DNA from: an uncultured Saprospiraceae bacterium
Lineage (GTDB): Bacteria > Bacteroidota > Bacteroidia > Chitinophagales > Saprospiraceae
DNA: 35,287 nucleotides
Reading direction: 5' to 3'
Assembly: GCA_905480595.1 (NCBI GenBank)
Contig: CAJQQY010000453.1
Location: 1-35,287, forward strand
The notes beneath the pieces were generated by a model. The model made no database searches and had not been told where the DNA came from. It saw only the letters and a list, made by a program, of their open reading frames with translations. Shown piece after piece: positions 24,122 to 32,765 of this stretch. Positions within the stretch are counted from its first letter, which is position 1. Every line of letters begins with the position of its first letter. Both the position numbers and the translations under genes were made by a program.

Positions 24122-26767
24122 CTATTCGTAAACCACAACCTGCTCTCCATCTGCAACCAATATTGCATTTTTGTCATCAGAAAATAAATTGACTAATTCA
24201 AATTGTGTTGTTCCTGCTAAGGGGAAATCAGGATGCAACTGACCTTTTTTGTCAAATAGAAATATCTGATTTTGTTTTTTGCAAAGTGAACCGATCTTCG
24301 CTTTTCCCATATTTTTAGATTGGACAGGAAAAATAGCATCTTGAGGATTGGAAAATTGATAATTACCAAAATTTTGAAACTTATCTTGATGGTAGTATTG
24401 AATTTCTAAATTGTTATTTTTTAAAACAGCAAAATCTGAAAAATTATCTCCTCCGAAATCTGCAGAGGCAAATTTGTAATTATCTTGATTTCCTCTAGAA
24501 GGTGGGGAAGTTATTTTTCCTTTTTGTAAAAGATTAAAAACTTTTGCTTCTCCATTTTCATTGACGATGGCCATTTGGGTTTTTAACTTTCCTAATTGGA
24601 AATAAAGTGGATGGTTATTTTTCACAGAAACATTGGCAGATTCCATTTCAACAAAACCATCTTTTCCAAATGAAAAAACACTTCCTTCTGAATTAATGGC
24701 CACAATAAAATCCATGTCTTCTGTTTCAAAATGTTTCAATGGAACATTTATCCTACCTGCACCTTCAATTGAATTCCAACCTGACAAAGGAATTCCCATT
24801 TTATCAAAACCATAAATAATTTCATTTTCGCAAGCAATATAAATACCAAAATCATCCTCTCCAAAATCTGCTAACAATAATCCATTACTCGCAGGTGAAG
24901 ACAATTTTAATGGAAAATCATTTTTATCATTTCCTTCCAAATCCAATAAATAAATTTTATCCAAAGTATTAAATAAAATTCCACTCGAACTATCTTCAAA
25001 AAAGTTAGCGGCAAATATTTCAGATTGAATTTGACTCGTCAGAAGTTTTTCCCAAACGATTTCTCCATCTTGATTTAATAAATACAATCTTAAATCTTCG
25101 TCTTGAATCAAAATATCATACGCCCCTTTTTCATCATTTAAAATGGCAAAAGGTTGTGTTATCGCCTTTTTTTTCAAGGCTGTACGCCATTTCACTTTTG
25201 CTTTATCTTTATTTTCTTTTTCATAAAACAAGTATCCATTGGTGACAAATTCTTTATTCTCCCAAATTGTATTTAATCCAAGAACAGGAAAATTCTCCCA
25301 TAAGTCAATTTGTGATTTGGCGCTTTTTTCTTTTGCATCAAACGAGTTTTTTAAAAACTGATTTGCCATTCGACTATTCCAATAAAATTCAGCAACACCA
25401 TTTGCTCCTCCTATTCCTTTCATTTTTAAATAAGGAACATGGCTCGCTAAAGTTTGATTCGTCACAAATTGATCGATCCAATTTTCCAAAATTCTGGGCG
25501 CTCCTGAAAAAACAACATAGTCATCAATAAATGCATAACAAGGTTTTTTCAGAATCAAAAATTCATCCGTTGCAAATGGAACGGGTAAATTATCAGTCGC
25601 AATTTGTCGAATATTATAGGTTTGATAATCCCAACTATTCGTCACGCCCAAACTGTCCGTCCATTTTTCTAAATAATGTTGAGCCATTTTATTTTGGCCT
25701 TCTTTGATTTCGTAGGCGATAAATTTTTCTGCTCGCATCTTTTGAGTGAAGATTTCAGTTCGTCCAATTAACCACTCCTCACCTATCCATGGCAAGAATT
25801 TCTTCTCAAAAAGTCCTGGTGTTTTTTGGGTTGAATTGTTATTTTCAGAAAGTCCTTTTAAACTGTGTCTAAAAAAGTAGCCTACGTTTTTCGGTAAAAT
25901 ATCTGCTGATTTGGAATTTGTAATTCTACTGTTAGAAAATAATTTTTCAATGGAGACATTCCCTTTTTTCGTTTTTAAACAACCTTGCATACTCACTCCT
26001 TCTTTTTGAAAATCCAAAATCCAATGACCAGAAGTAATATTTTTAGAAAAGAAATTTAAATACCGAGTCGCATTTTTATCTAAAAAAGGATTAGCGAAAG
26101 CTTTTAAATTTTCAAACAGAACTGACACTTCTATTTGATGCTCAGATCTTTTTGTTTTTTTAGAAAAATTCAATCGTTCGTCTCCGAGTAAATTGTTAGC
26201 AGGACTTTTTAATTGTTGCATGGCATTTTCCACCAAGTAAGCATATTTCGAAATCATGATTAGATCTTGATAAACCGCAATTGTATATTTTTTGCCTTTG
26301 GCTATTTCTAATCGATATACCGTATTTTGATTGGCGATAGATTTTCGAGCTGGAAATTTATCTAAAAGTTCTTGAAGGTTAAAAACACTTTTTTCATCTT
26401 TTAAAACATATAAAAAATCCACATCAGATTTACCACTCAAATGCAAACCTGTGGTAATTGGACTATTTAGTAAAAGTTGAATATGATTTTTACTCTTAGA
26501 AAAGAGCTGACGGATTACTCTAAAATCTTCTGACATTTTTTTTACGAAAAAAGCACCACTCATGTCATCAGCATAAGGCATCTTTGCAACTTCATGACGC
26601 AACATATAATAATCATCGAATTCTAAAATGATTGCTGTATTTTGTGGAATGGCTTCGATGGAAAGGACGCTTGCAAAAGGATTGCGGTAAGTTTCTTGAA
26701 TAAAGAAAAACCAAACGAGCAAAGCGATTAGCCCTGAAGCGACAAGGAATAGAAATATTTTTCTCAA
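24122..26767 (-). CDS. Membrane-anchored DUF3352-like protein with C-terminal propeller (881 aa)
   Basis: A single N-terminal anchor (about residues 5-24, IFLFLVASGLIALLVWFFFI) is followed by a periplasmic region. Residues about 35-540 resemble DUF3352-type proteins (IPQNTAIILEFDDYYMLRHE, later FATDEFLILKKPCYAFIDDY and VVFSGAPRILENWIDQF). Residues about 545-881 form repeats with the look of a PQQ/FG-GAP-type beta-propeller: LYLLNQDGEIVWEKL, KIYLLDLEGNDKNDFPLKLS, IIYGFDKMGIPLSGWNSIEG, IFLFDKKGQLHPDFPLAGT. The first Asp-rich loops (DFGEDDFGIYIA, DFGGDNFSDFAVL) recall FG-GAP calcium loops. The function is unknown; a scaffold or sensor at the inner membrane is likely. It is divergent from the DUF423 gene and is followed by prmA after 125 bases. 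Confidence 0.8.
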   Translation of the reverse strand: MRKIFLFLVASGLIALLVWFFFIQETYRNPFASVLSIEAIPQNTAIILEFDDYYMLRHEVAKMPYADDMSGAFFVKKMSEDFRVIRQLFSKSKNHIQLLLNSPITTGLHLSGKSDVDFLYVLKDEKSVFNLQELLDKFPARKSIANQNTVYRLEIAKGKKYTIAVYQDLIMISKYAYLVENAMQQLKSPANNLLGDERLNFSKKTKRSEHQIEVSVLFENLKAFANPFLDKNATRYLNFFSKNITSGHWILDFQKEGVSMQGCLKTKKGNVSIEKLFSNSRITNSKSADILPKNVGYFFRHSLKGLSENNNSTQKTPGLFEKKFLPWIGEEWLIGRTEIFTQKMRAEKFIAYEIKEGQNKMAQHYLEKWTDSLGVTNSWDYQTYNIRQIATDNLPVPFATDEFLILKKPCYAFIDDYVVFSGAPRILENWIDQFVTNQTLASHVPYLKMKGIGGANGVAEFYWNSRMANQFLKNSFDAKEKSAKSQIDLWENFPVLGLNTIWENKEFVTNGYLFYEKENKDKAKVKWRTALKKKAITQPFAILNDEKGAYDILIQDEDLRLYLLNQDGEIVWEKLLTSQIQSEIFAANFFEDSSSGILFNTLDKIYLLDLEGNDKNDFPLKLSSPASNGLLLADFGEDDFGIYIACENEIIYGFDKMGIPLSGWNSIEGAGRINVPLKHFETEDMDFIVAINSEGSVFSFGKDGFVEMESANVSVKNNHPLYFQLGKLKTQMAIVNENGEAKVFNLLQKGKITSPPSRGNQDNYKFASADFGGDNFSDFAVLKNNNLEIQYYHQDKFQNFGNYQFSNPQDAIFPVQSKNMGKAKIGSLCKKQNQIFLFDKKGQLHPDFPLAGTTQFELVNLFSDDKNAILVADGEQVVVYE

Positions 26768-26796
26768 AGTAAGTGTTTCTTGATAGTATGTAAAAT

Positions 26797-26829
26797 CGTT
26801 GGACGTTAAACGTTAACCGCTTGACGACA
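26797..26829. repeat. Short copy of the GTTAAC-rich repeat in a divergent intergenic region
   Basis: GTTGGACGTTAAACGTTAAC (26798-26817) followed by CGCTTGACG shares GTTGGACG(G)TTA and the GTTAAC core with the array at 23091-23186 (read on its minus strand). It lies between the starts of two divergent genes. Confidence 0.5.
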
Positions 26830-26848
26830 ACACAAAAATAGTCTTTTT

Positions 26849-27238
26849 ATGTATAAAAATCTTTTATCCGTAGGTGCATTGTTAGGATTATTGGCAGTTG
26901 CCATTGGTGCGTTCGGAGCACATGGTTTGGAAGGGAAAATTACGGAAGCTAGAATTACCACTTTTGGAACGGGAGTTGACTATCAGTTTTATCATACGTT
27001 TGCGATTTTTATTGCGGTGGGATTGGCTGCGTATTTTAAAGATAAATTGTTTCTTCGAGCAGGTTGGCTCTTTGTAATTGGGATTTTATTTTTTTCGGGG
27101 TCATTGTACCTTTTGGCGACTCGAACATATTTAGGGATTGAAAGTTGGTCGAAGATTATTGGGCCAATTACTCCGATTGGGGGATTGTTTTTTATTGCGG
27201 GTTGGGGAGTTTTGCTTTATGGAATTTTGAAAAAGTAA
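26849..27238 (+). CDS. DUF423 / TMEM256-family small membrane protein (129 aa)
   Basis: The protein has four hydrophobic helices and the family signature near the N-terminus, GALLGLLAVAIGAFGAHGL, then TGVDYQFYHTFAIFIAVGLA, and ITPIGGLFFIAGWGVLLYG at the end. This is the DUF423 (E. coli YgdD, animal TMEM256) family of inner-membrane proteins whose biochemical role is not established. Length is exactly typical. It is divergent from the 881-residue protein gene, with 81 bases between the starts. A 55-codon membrane-peptide gene begins 3 bases after its stop and is almost certainly on the same transcript. Confidence 0.93.
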   Translation: MYKNLLSVGALLGLLAVAIGAFGAHGLEGKITEARITTFGTGVDYQFYHTFAIFIAVGLAAYFKDKLFLRAGWLFVIGILFFSGSLYLLATRTYLGIESWSKIIGPITPIGGLFFIAGWGVLLYGILKK

Positions 27239-27241
27239 TTT

Positions 27242-27409
27242 ATGAAAATTCATATTGAGAAACATTTCGAAAATATCGTTTTAGCTATTCTTCTAGTTAT
27301 AATATTTTTCACATCTGGATTGGATGGAATTTTTCATGTTTTTATTTCAATAATATTCATTTTTATCGTTGCATACATTCTATTCAATTTTTTTAATAGA
27401 TTCTTTTAA
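27242..27409 (+). CDS. Small membrane protein (55 aa)
   Basis: An ATG three bases after the DUF423 stop opens a 55-codon frame ending TAA at 27407-27409. The product is MKIHIEKHFENIV followed by two hydrophobic stretches, LAILLVIIFFTS (about 14-25) and HVFISIIFIFIVAYILFNFF (32-51), separated by a GLDGIF turn, which predicts a helical hairpin in the membrane with a basic end (NRFF). No family is recognised. The near-overlap with DUF423 argues for translational coupling and for a real gene; codon use fits the region. It could also be a chance A+T-rich frame, but the length and topology make that less likely. Confidence 0.6.
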   Translation: MKIHIEKHFENIVLAILLVIIFFTSGLDGIFHVFISIIFIFIVAYILFNFFNRFF

Positions 27410-27421
27410 ACGATAAGTATG

Positions 27422-27443
27422 AATCTTAATTTTGCTTAAGATT
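27422..27443. other. Hairpin behind the small membrane protein gene
   Basis: AATCTTAA and TTAAGATT pair over 8 bp with a 6-base loop, 12 bases after the stop at 27409. A second small hairpin, GAACC/GGTTC, follows at about 27451-27464. Neither has a T-run, so a role as a terminator or mRNA 3' stabiliser is only possible. Confidence 0.4.
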
Positions 27444-27589
27444 AAAAACGAACCAAGAGGTTCAGCGCTTAGAATAGTTCATTCTTCCAAATTTTCATAT
27501 TCCCTCCTTTTCACTCTTTTTTTCAAAACCCAAACCTATTTCTCTCAAAAAGTGTTAAATTGAAATAAATGCGTTCCAAATAAAAAATC

Positions 27590-29971
27590 ATGACCATTAA
27601 TAAACCTGCTATAATATTTAAAAATGATGTTTTTGATCCAAGTTGTCCAAAAGGACAATCTATAATCGAAGAAATGAAGAAGTTTCCCTATCCTACGAAA
27701 CTAAGTTTTGTGCCTTTGATCGAATATTGGGAAGGTCTTCTGGAAAATGGAGAACTGGATGAAAGAGTAATTGCTCGGGAAGTATTTAAGCAATTAGATA
27801 AATATCCTTTTTTCAATGAACTGATAGAAGATGAGTCTATTTTGGAAAAATATCCTGAAGTAGTAAATCTTCTTTTAAGTGGGTTTTTTCCTTCCATTCA
27901 GCGAAAGAAATTATTGGGAGCAGCACACAAACCATTCTTCATGGAGCCATTTTTCAGGACTCCTGCCATGCTTGATTTTTTAAGTGCTGGTCGACTCAAT
28001 ATTCATTTTGACATGGAAATGGTGGAGGCAAAAAAAATGGGAATTATCAAGGCTTGTAGCTTTATTTTAAATCAACATTATGGACAAAAATTAGATATAA
28101 ATCCTTCTTTTATTTACACTTTAGAAATTGAAGGGACTTCAAAAATTGGACATTACAAATCTCTATCTGATAAACAATTCGTTGAGGTAATTCCTACTAA
28201 GCCTCTTAAAAAAATTACACAAGAACAAATTAATCAACTACTTCGAAATGTTTATGACTCAGAGCTTTGGTTAAAAATGTTACCACCTGAAAACTTCGAA
28301 TTTCAAGGTATTGGATTAGAGCGTTTAATAAACATTACCGCCGAAGAGACTCTCTCTAAAATGAAATATAAATTATTAGAGAAAGATGCCATTGTCAAAC
28401 CTGAGAATATAAAAGAACTTGAAAAAGACTTAAAAACATATTTTGATATTCCTGATTTATTGTTGGGAATTACTGCTTTAGATTATCCTTCCAAGTTTGA
28501 AGTTTCACATCGCTATAAAATTCGATATGATTTTTTAGCAGAAAAACATGAGAACATATTAAGTGAAAATAATCACGATTCACTCTATGAAAAAGTTTGT
28601 AAATGGAATACAGAAATGATCATTGAGGATTTGAGTACATATGATGATGGAACTTCATTTCCAAAAGATTTAATAAAAGAAGGAATCAAAAGTATTATCG
28701 TTACTCCTTTAGTAAATAAAGATAATCGTGTGATTGGCATTTTAGAAATTGGCGCTCCTAAAGCATTCCAATTAACCAGTTTTCATAAGTTAAAATTAAA
28801 AGCCGTTGCTCCATTATTTTCCATGTCCTTACTTCGAAGCCGTGAGGAAATTGACAATCGGATTGAAGCAATTATGCGGGAAGAATTTACAGCCATGCAT
28901 CCAAGTGTAGAATGGAAATTTATCGAAGAAGCTTTTGAAATCATGGAAAAAAGAGAGGATGATCCAGATTATTCCAATATGAATCCAATCGGTTTTGAAA
29001 ATATTTATCCTCTGTATGGTCAAGCTGATATCGTTGGTTCATCTCATCTAAGAAATATTTCTATTCAAGCTGATTTAATTGCAAATTTAAATTTGATTAA
29101 AAATGTTTTTTCAGTTGCTGTCAAACACATCACATTTCCTTTGCTAGATCTAAAATTATCTGAGGTAGAAAAAAATATAAAATCTATTCGAAAGGGAATT
29201 ACTTCTGATGACGAAACCAGAGTTCTAGAATTTATCAAAAATGAAATTCATCCTTTATTCGAAGAAATAAAAAATCGGAATCCAGAAATTCGAGCAGAAA
29301 TAATAACCTATTATAAAAAATTGGATCCTAATTTTGGATTCCTTTATCAGGATCGGAAAAAATATGAAGAAAGTGTCGCGAAAATAAATGACATGATTTC
29401 GTGGGTTCTTAATGATGCTGAAAAAGAAGGACAAAAAATGATTCCACATTATTTTGATGAATACAAAACTGATGGCGTTGAGTATGATATTTATACAGGC
29501 CAATCACTTTTAAAACAAGGAAACTTTAATGAAATTCATTTGCATAATTTACGTTTATGGCAACTGATGACAATGGTCGAAGTGACTCGAAAAGTAGAAA
29601 AACTAAAAGCAACCTTGGAAGTTCCCTTGGATACTGCTCAACTTATTTTCGTTTATGGGAATCCACTCTCGATTGTTTTTAGATTGGATGAAAAAAGGTT
29701 TGATGTAGATGGAGCATACAATGTTCGATATGAGATCATCAAAAAACGAATTGACAAAGCGACAATCGAAGGAACAGGCGAACGATTAACGGTCAAAGGA
29801 AAAATCGCAATAGCTTATACTTCTGAAAAAGATAAAGTGGAGTATTTAGGGTACCTCAATTTTTTAAAAGAAAAAAAATACATATCTGGAGAAATTGAAG
29901 ACTTAGCACTTGCTAAAATGCAAGGGGTCGAAGGACTAAGAGCTTTACGAGTTACAGTTGAGATGAATTAA
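27590..29971 (+). CDS. GAF-domain protein, cytoplasmic (793 aa)
   Basis: There is no signal peptide or membrane segment. A GAF-like sensory domain lies at about 270-420: GIKSIIVTPLVNKDNRVIG (from residue 365), then ILEIGAPKAFQLTSFHKLKL with the typical closing strand and helix. The N-terminal 250 residues and the long helical C-terminal part (450-793) are unfamiliar; the latter includes SIQADLIANLNLIKNVFSVA and a last domain with YNVRYEIIKKRIDKATIEGT, DKVEYLGYLNFLKEKKYISG. No kinase, cyclase (GGDEF or class III) or phosphodiesterase motif is seen. GAF domains often bind cyclic nucleotides or other small molecules. The DUF5706 membrane protein follows after 70 bases in the same direction, so the two may form a signalling pair. 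Confidence 0.75.
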   Translation: MTINKPAIIFKNDVFDPSCPKGQSIIEEMKKFPYPTKLSFVPLIEYWEGLLENGELDERVIAREVFKQLDKYPFFNELIEDESILEKYPEVVNLLLSGFFPSIQRKKLLGAAHKPFFMEPFFRTPAMLDFLSAGRLNIHFDMEMVEAKKMGIIKACSFILNQHYGQKLDINPSFIYTLEIEGTSKIGHYKSLSDKQFVEVIPTKPLKKITQEQINQLLRNVYDSELWLKMLPPENFEFQGIGLERLINITAEETLSKMKYKLLEKDAIVKPENIKELEKDLKTYFDIPDLLLGITALDYPSKFEVSHRYKIRYDFLAEKHENILSENNHDSLYEKVCKWNTEMIIEDLSTYDDGTSFPKDLIKEGIKSIIVTPLVNKDNRVIGILEIGAPKAFQLTSFHKLKLKAVAPLFSMSLLRSREEIDNRIEAIMREEFTAMHPSVEWKFIEEAFEIMEKREDDPDYSNMNPIGFENIYPLYGQADIVGSSHLRNISIQADLIANLNLIKNVFSVAVKHITFPLLDLKLSEVEKNIKSIRKGITSDDETRVLEFIKNEIHPLFEEIKNRNPEIRAEIITYYKKLDPNFGFLYQDRKKYEESVAKINDMISWVLNDAEKEGQKMIPHYFDEYKTDGVEYDIYTGQSLLKQGNFNEIHLHNLRLWQLMTMVEVTRKVEKLKATLEVPLDTAQLIFVYGNPLSIVFRLDEKRFDVDGAYNVRYEIIKKRIDKATIEGTGERLTVKGKIAIAYTSEKDKVEYLGYLNFLKEKKYISGEIEDLALAKMQGVEGLRALRVTVEMN

Positions 29972-29998
29972 AAGAATAAATTTCTGACGAAGATTTAT

Positions 29999-30006
29999 TA
30001 GATTTG
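29999..30006 (+). promoter_or_regulatory. Candidate -7 box ahead of the DUF5706 gene
   Basis: TAGATTTG matches TAnnTTTG and lies 35 bases before the start at 30042. The -33 region holds TTTCTG (29981-29986) rather than a clear TTTG, so this internal promoter is tentative. Confidence 0.3.
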
Positions 30007-30041
30007 ACATGTAATTAAACAGCTAATAAACAAAGGAAATT

Positions 30042-30671
30042 ATGGAAGAGTTGAATTCTGAAAAACCTCAAATGGAAAATCTAGGAAAAAAGGAGAAAAA
30101 AGAGAAAAAGAAAAAAAAGAAAAATACTTCTGGTGGTTTGGTTGACAGTAGCAAAGGAGCTCAGGTAATGTTCAAAACTGCCCTTCGTAATCATATCGAC
30201 CTCACTAATATTGCTGATAATAAAGCCAATATTATTCTTACGATCAATGCAATTATTATCACAATTGCATTACCCTTACTGTCTACCTACGCAGCTACAA
30301 ATCATCATTTATACGTCCCCGCATTTTTTTTACTGAGTACAAATATGGCAAGTATTGTTTATGGAGCCTTAGTCACTCGCCCAGTTAAAATGCAGGGAAC
30401 CACTCCATTGCATAAGATAAAGGAAGGACGATCTAATCTTTTCTTTTTTGGAAACTTTTACAATATGTCAATTGAAGATTATCGAAAAGGAGTAACTGAA
30501 ATAATTTCTGATGAAGACTTATTAGATAAGGTAATTATGACTGATTTATATTATTTGGGGCAAGCACTTGGGAAAAAATATGAATTGCTTCGAACTTGTT
30601 ATACAGTATTTATGATCGGAATGATTTTAACGGTGGTGACATTTGTGATTGCCTTTTTTACGGCTCATTAG
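30042..30671 (+). CDS. DUF5706 membrane protein, Pycsar-effector-like (209 aa)
   Basis: After a lysine-rich cytoplasmic leader (residues 16-27 are nearly all Lys) comes ALRNHIDLTNIADNKANIIL leading into the first membrane helix. This ADxKAxxxLxxN block is the signature of the DUF5706 family, which includes the membrane effector (PycTM) of the Pycsar anti-phage system. Predicted membrane helices lie at about 62-83, 90-111 and 186-207, with a cytoplasmic helical segment between. In Pycsar the effector is paired with a uridylate or cytidylate cyclase; no cyclase is present in this window, and many Bacteroidota carry DUF5706 proteins outside defence loci. The neighbour is a GAF-domain protein. 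It ends on a 28-base palindrome. Confidence 0.8.
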   Translation: MEELNSEKPQMENLGKKEKKEKKKKKKNTSGGLVDSSKGAQVMFKTALRNHIDLTNIADNKANIILTINAIIITIALPLLSTYAATNHHLYVPAFFLLSTNMASIVYGALVTRPVKMQGTTPLHKIKEGRSNLFFFGNFYNMSIEDYRKGVTEIISDEDLLDKVIMTDLYYLGQALGKKYELLRTCYTVFMIGMILTVVTFVIAFFTAH

Positions 30672-30698
30672 TAGAGACAAGGTATACCTTGTCTCTAC
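30671..30698. repeat. Perfect 28-base palindromic element
   Basis: Two 14-base arms with no spacer, starting GTAGAGACAAGG and mirrored exactly; the first base is the last base of the DUF5706 stop codon. A 24/28 match occurs at 15435-15462. It lies between convergent genes and could also block read-through, although no T-run follows. Confidence 0.8.
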
Positions 30699-30723
30699 AG
30701 ATGCATATGATATGATAATATGA

Positions 30724-31530
30724 TCAAAATCTCAAACTGAAATATCCACCAGTTGGATTCAAAGACAGTTCAATATTCTCATTACGATTTTTTATTTTAT
30801 GGATTTGTGGAACTAGGATTCCAATCACAGAACCAACTGCGTATCCAGTTATTACATCAGTTGGAAAATGTTTTCCAGCTCGCACTCTAAGATATCCAGT
30901 AATCGCAGGAATCGTAGCTGCAGCTCCCCAAACAATTGGTTTCCATTTAGAGTCTGGATGGTAATCAGCAAAAACTTTAGCAGTAAAAAATGAACTAGCA
31001 GCTACTACAGAAGCATGTCCTGAGAAAAAAGAGAAACGAGCATTTTTATCCAATTTTAAGGATATATCAAAATCAGAATTATACACAAAAGGTCGATTTC
31101 GAAGAACAGTCTTTTTTGTAATTGCGGTAACTCCAACAGTTAGAAATAATGTTTCACCATAAATGAGAGAAATACTTTTAGCATCTTTTCTCATTTTTTT
31201 GGAAAAAGCAAATAAAGAAGGCATTGCTAACGCAGTATAAAAAAATACGTCGCTTGCTTTTTTTGCTGTCATGGAAGAATAAGAAGTAGCAATTCTATCA
31301 AAACGATTAATTGAATTCTTATCCAGTAATTGTACTTGCTCAACATTTAGAACAGGAGCTTTTGTATGCAAGTAATAGCCAAGGCCAAGACCAGCTGAAC
31401 CAATCGTATAGATGATAGCATCTTTCTTTTTGGTACATTGATAAGGACTTTCAAATTGGGCTTGTAGATTAAAAACTGGAGTTAGAAAAAAGAAAAGGAA
31501 AAGAAAATTGATAATGGTTTTTATCGCCAT
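30724..31530 (-). CDS. PAP2-family phosphatase, membrane/secreted (268 aa)
   Basis: It has the three motifs of the type 2 phosphatidic acid phosphatase superfamily: K-x6-RP (Lys139...Arg146-Pro147, KKTVLRNRPF), SGH (Ser170-Gly-His172, FFSGHAS) and R-x5-H-x3-D (Arg215...His221...Asp225, LRVRAGKHFPTD). The second motif has Phe instead of the usual Pro before SGH. An N-terminal signal peptide (FLFLFFFLTPVFNLQAQ) and hydrophobic helices around the active site place it at the envelope, where such enzymes dephosphorylate undecaprenyl or phosphatidate lipids; the substrate is unknown here. The C-terminus (NIELSLNPTGGYFSLRF) ends in aromatic Phe, as outer-membrane proteins do, though this is not decisive. 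It is convergent with the DUF5706 gene and divergent from the barrel gene. Confidence 0.92.
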   Translation of the reverse strand: MAIKTIINFLFLFFFLTPVFNLQAQFESPYQCTKKKDAIIYTIGSAGLGLGYYLHTKAPVLNVEQVQLLDKNSINRFDRIATSYSSMTAKKASDVFFYTALAMPSLFAFSKKMRKDAKSISLIYGETLFLTVGVTAITKKTVLRNRPFVYNSDFDISLKLDKNARFSFFSGHASVVAASSFFTAKVFADYHPDSKWKPIVWGAAATIPAITGYLRVRAGKHFPTDVITGYAVGSVIGILVPQIHKIKNRNENIELSLNPTGGYFSLRF

Positions 31531-31681
31531 AATGATTGTTGATTTATTTAAGATAATGTAGATTTATTTGTTTTTAAAAATAGGGTGTTAGAATATTATT
31601 ATTCAATACGTATTTTTTTTGAAAATGGTGGCCTATATTATTTTTTTCTCAAAAAACATAACGAAAAACTATTAACCTCAG

Positions 31682-32725
31682 ATGAAACATATTCTTTGTA
31701 TTTTACTTCTTTTGTTCGGGAATTCTACATATTCTCAAGTCAAACCAGATTTATTTCCAGAAGATTTACTAGAAAACGATCTTGAAGTCCGATGTTATTG
31801 TTCTCCAGGTGTATATAATAAATCCAAATCTCGGGGAGTCGTCCTTAGTTACGGCTGGATGAATGGAGGAACCTTTAATGAACAAGATTATCCGTTCACC
31901 AATCAATTAAGTAAATACAGTAGATTAGAAAGCTTAGAATTTAAACTAAAAGCTCCCTTGGTGCTTAAAGATAATTTTAAACTTCTTATAGGTTATCAAT
32001 ATTTTTCTGAAAATTTCAGTTTTAAAAACGTAGGTGAAGACTTTAATCCAGTTTTTAGTGAACTAAAGAATGAACGATTGAAGAGTAATTCATTAAGTCT
32101 TATTGTTTCCAAACCTATCGATGAAACCAGGTATTTAGCTTTTCGAGTTAAATATACTTCCAGCGGAGATTACAATAATTATTTTTCTTTCAATGATAGA
32201 TATGCCATTTATAAATTCTTAGGATTGTACGCTTTCAAACCTAATGAAGATTTGGAATGGGGAATTGGATTAGCTCTTTCCAAAAGCTTTAGAAGAAATA
32301 ATATCCTTCCATTTATTCTTTATAATAAAAATTTCAATAAACATTGGGGTATCGAAGCTGTTTTGCCTGGGGTGATATTTGGACGATATAATTTTAATCC
32401 ATCCAACTTATTATTATTTGGAGCGGAATACAATAGTGAAAGTTATCGCATTGATATCAATGAAGATTCTATGCTTACCCCACTAGATTATGCCTATAAC
32501 CATTCGGAAATAATTCTTTCTGGAAGATGGGAACATCGATTTACACCATGGGTTTGGGGAAGCATAAAGGCAGGATATCAGTTTAATTTCAGTAGCGAAT
32601 TTGAAGCAAAAAATATTTCCACCGATGAGTTTAATACTAATCCAACGGGTTCTCCTTTTTTTAACATCAGCATTTTCGTTTCGCCTCCAAAAGAGGAACT
32701 AGAACATACTCATAAGAAAAAATAG
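31682..32725 (+). CDS. Outer-membrane beta-barrel candidate, DUF6268-like (347 aa)
   Basis: Signal peptide MKHILCILLLLFGNSTYSQ, then a mature part made of amphipathic strands: RGVVLSYGWMNGGTF, LESLEFKLKAPLVLKDNFKL, LIGYQYFSENFSF, LAFRVKYTSSGDYNNYFSF, WGSIKAGYQFNFSSEFE and a final FFNISIFVS strand. The order and tone match the DUF6268 family of Bacteroidota outer-membrane proteins, but I cannot confirm the match. The His/Lys tail HTHKKK after the last strand is unusual for a barrel. It reads in the same direction as the large phosphoesterase-type gene, 40 bases upstream of it, and could share its transcript. Confidence 0.7.
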   Translation: MKHILCILLLLFGNSTYSQVKPDLFPEDLLENDLEVRCYCSPGVYNKSKSRGVVLSYGWMNGGTFNEQDYPFTNQLSKYSRLESLEFKLKAPLVLKDNFKLLIGYQYFSENFSFKNVGEDFNPVFSELKNERLKSNSLSLIVSKPIDETRYLAFRVKYTSSGDYNNYFSFNDRYAIYKFLGLYAFKPNEDLEWGIGLALSKSFRRNNILPFILYNKNFNKHWGIEAVLPGVIFGRYNFNPSNLLLFGAEYNSESYRIDINEDSMLTPLDYAYNHSEIILSGRWEHRFTPWVWGSIKAGYQFNFSSEFEAKNISTDEFNTNPTGSPFFNISIFVSPPKEELEHTHKKK

Positions 32726-32765
32726 ACGGTAGAAACTTTTTTGAATTTCCTCAAAAAAATCAATC

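Noticed and set aside
27590-29971. The GAF protein as the missing Pycsar cyclase
   Set aside because: No class III cyclase metal-binding Asp pair or GGDEF-like motif was found in the 793 residues.
30087-30125. A-rich run in the Lys leader of the DUF5706 gene as a phase-variable tract
   Set aside because: The run is broken by G every few bases; the longest pure stretch is about eight A, so frequent slippage is not expected.
32737-32758. TTTTTTGA/TCAAAAAA hairpin as a terminator of the barrel gene
   Set aside because: The stem is almost all A-T and ends 8 bases before the next start codon; read-through seems more likely.
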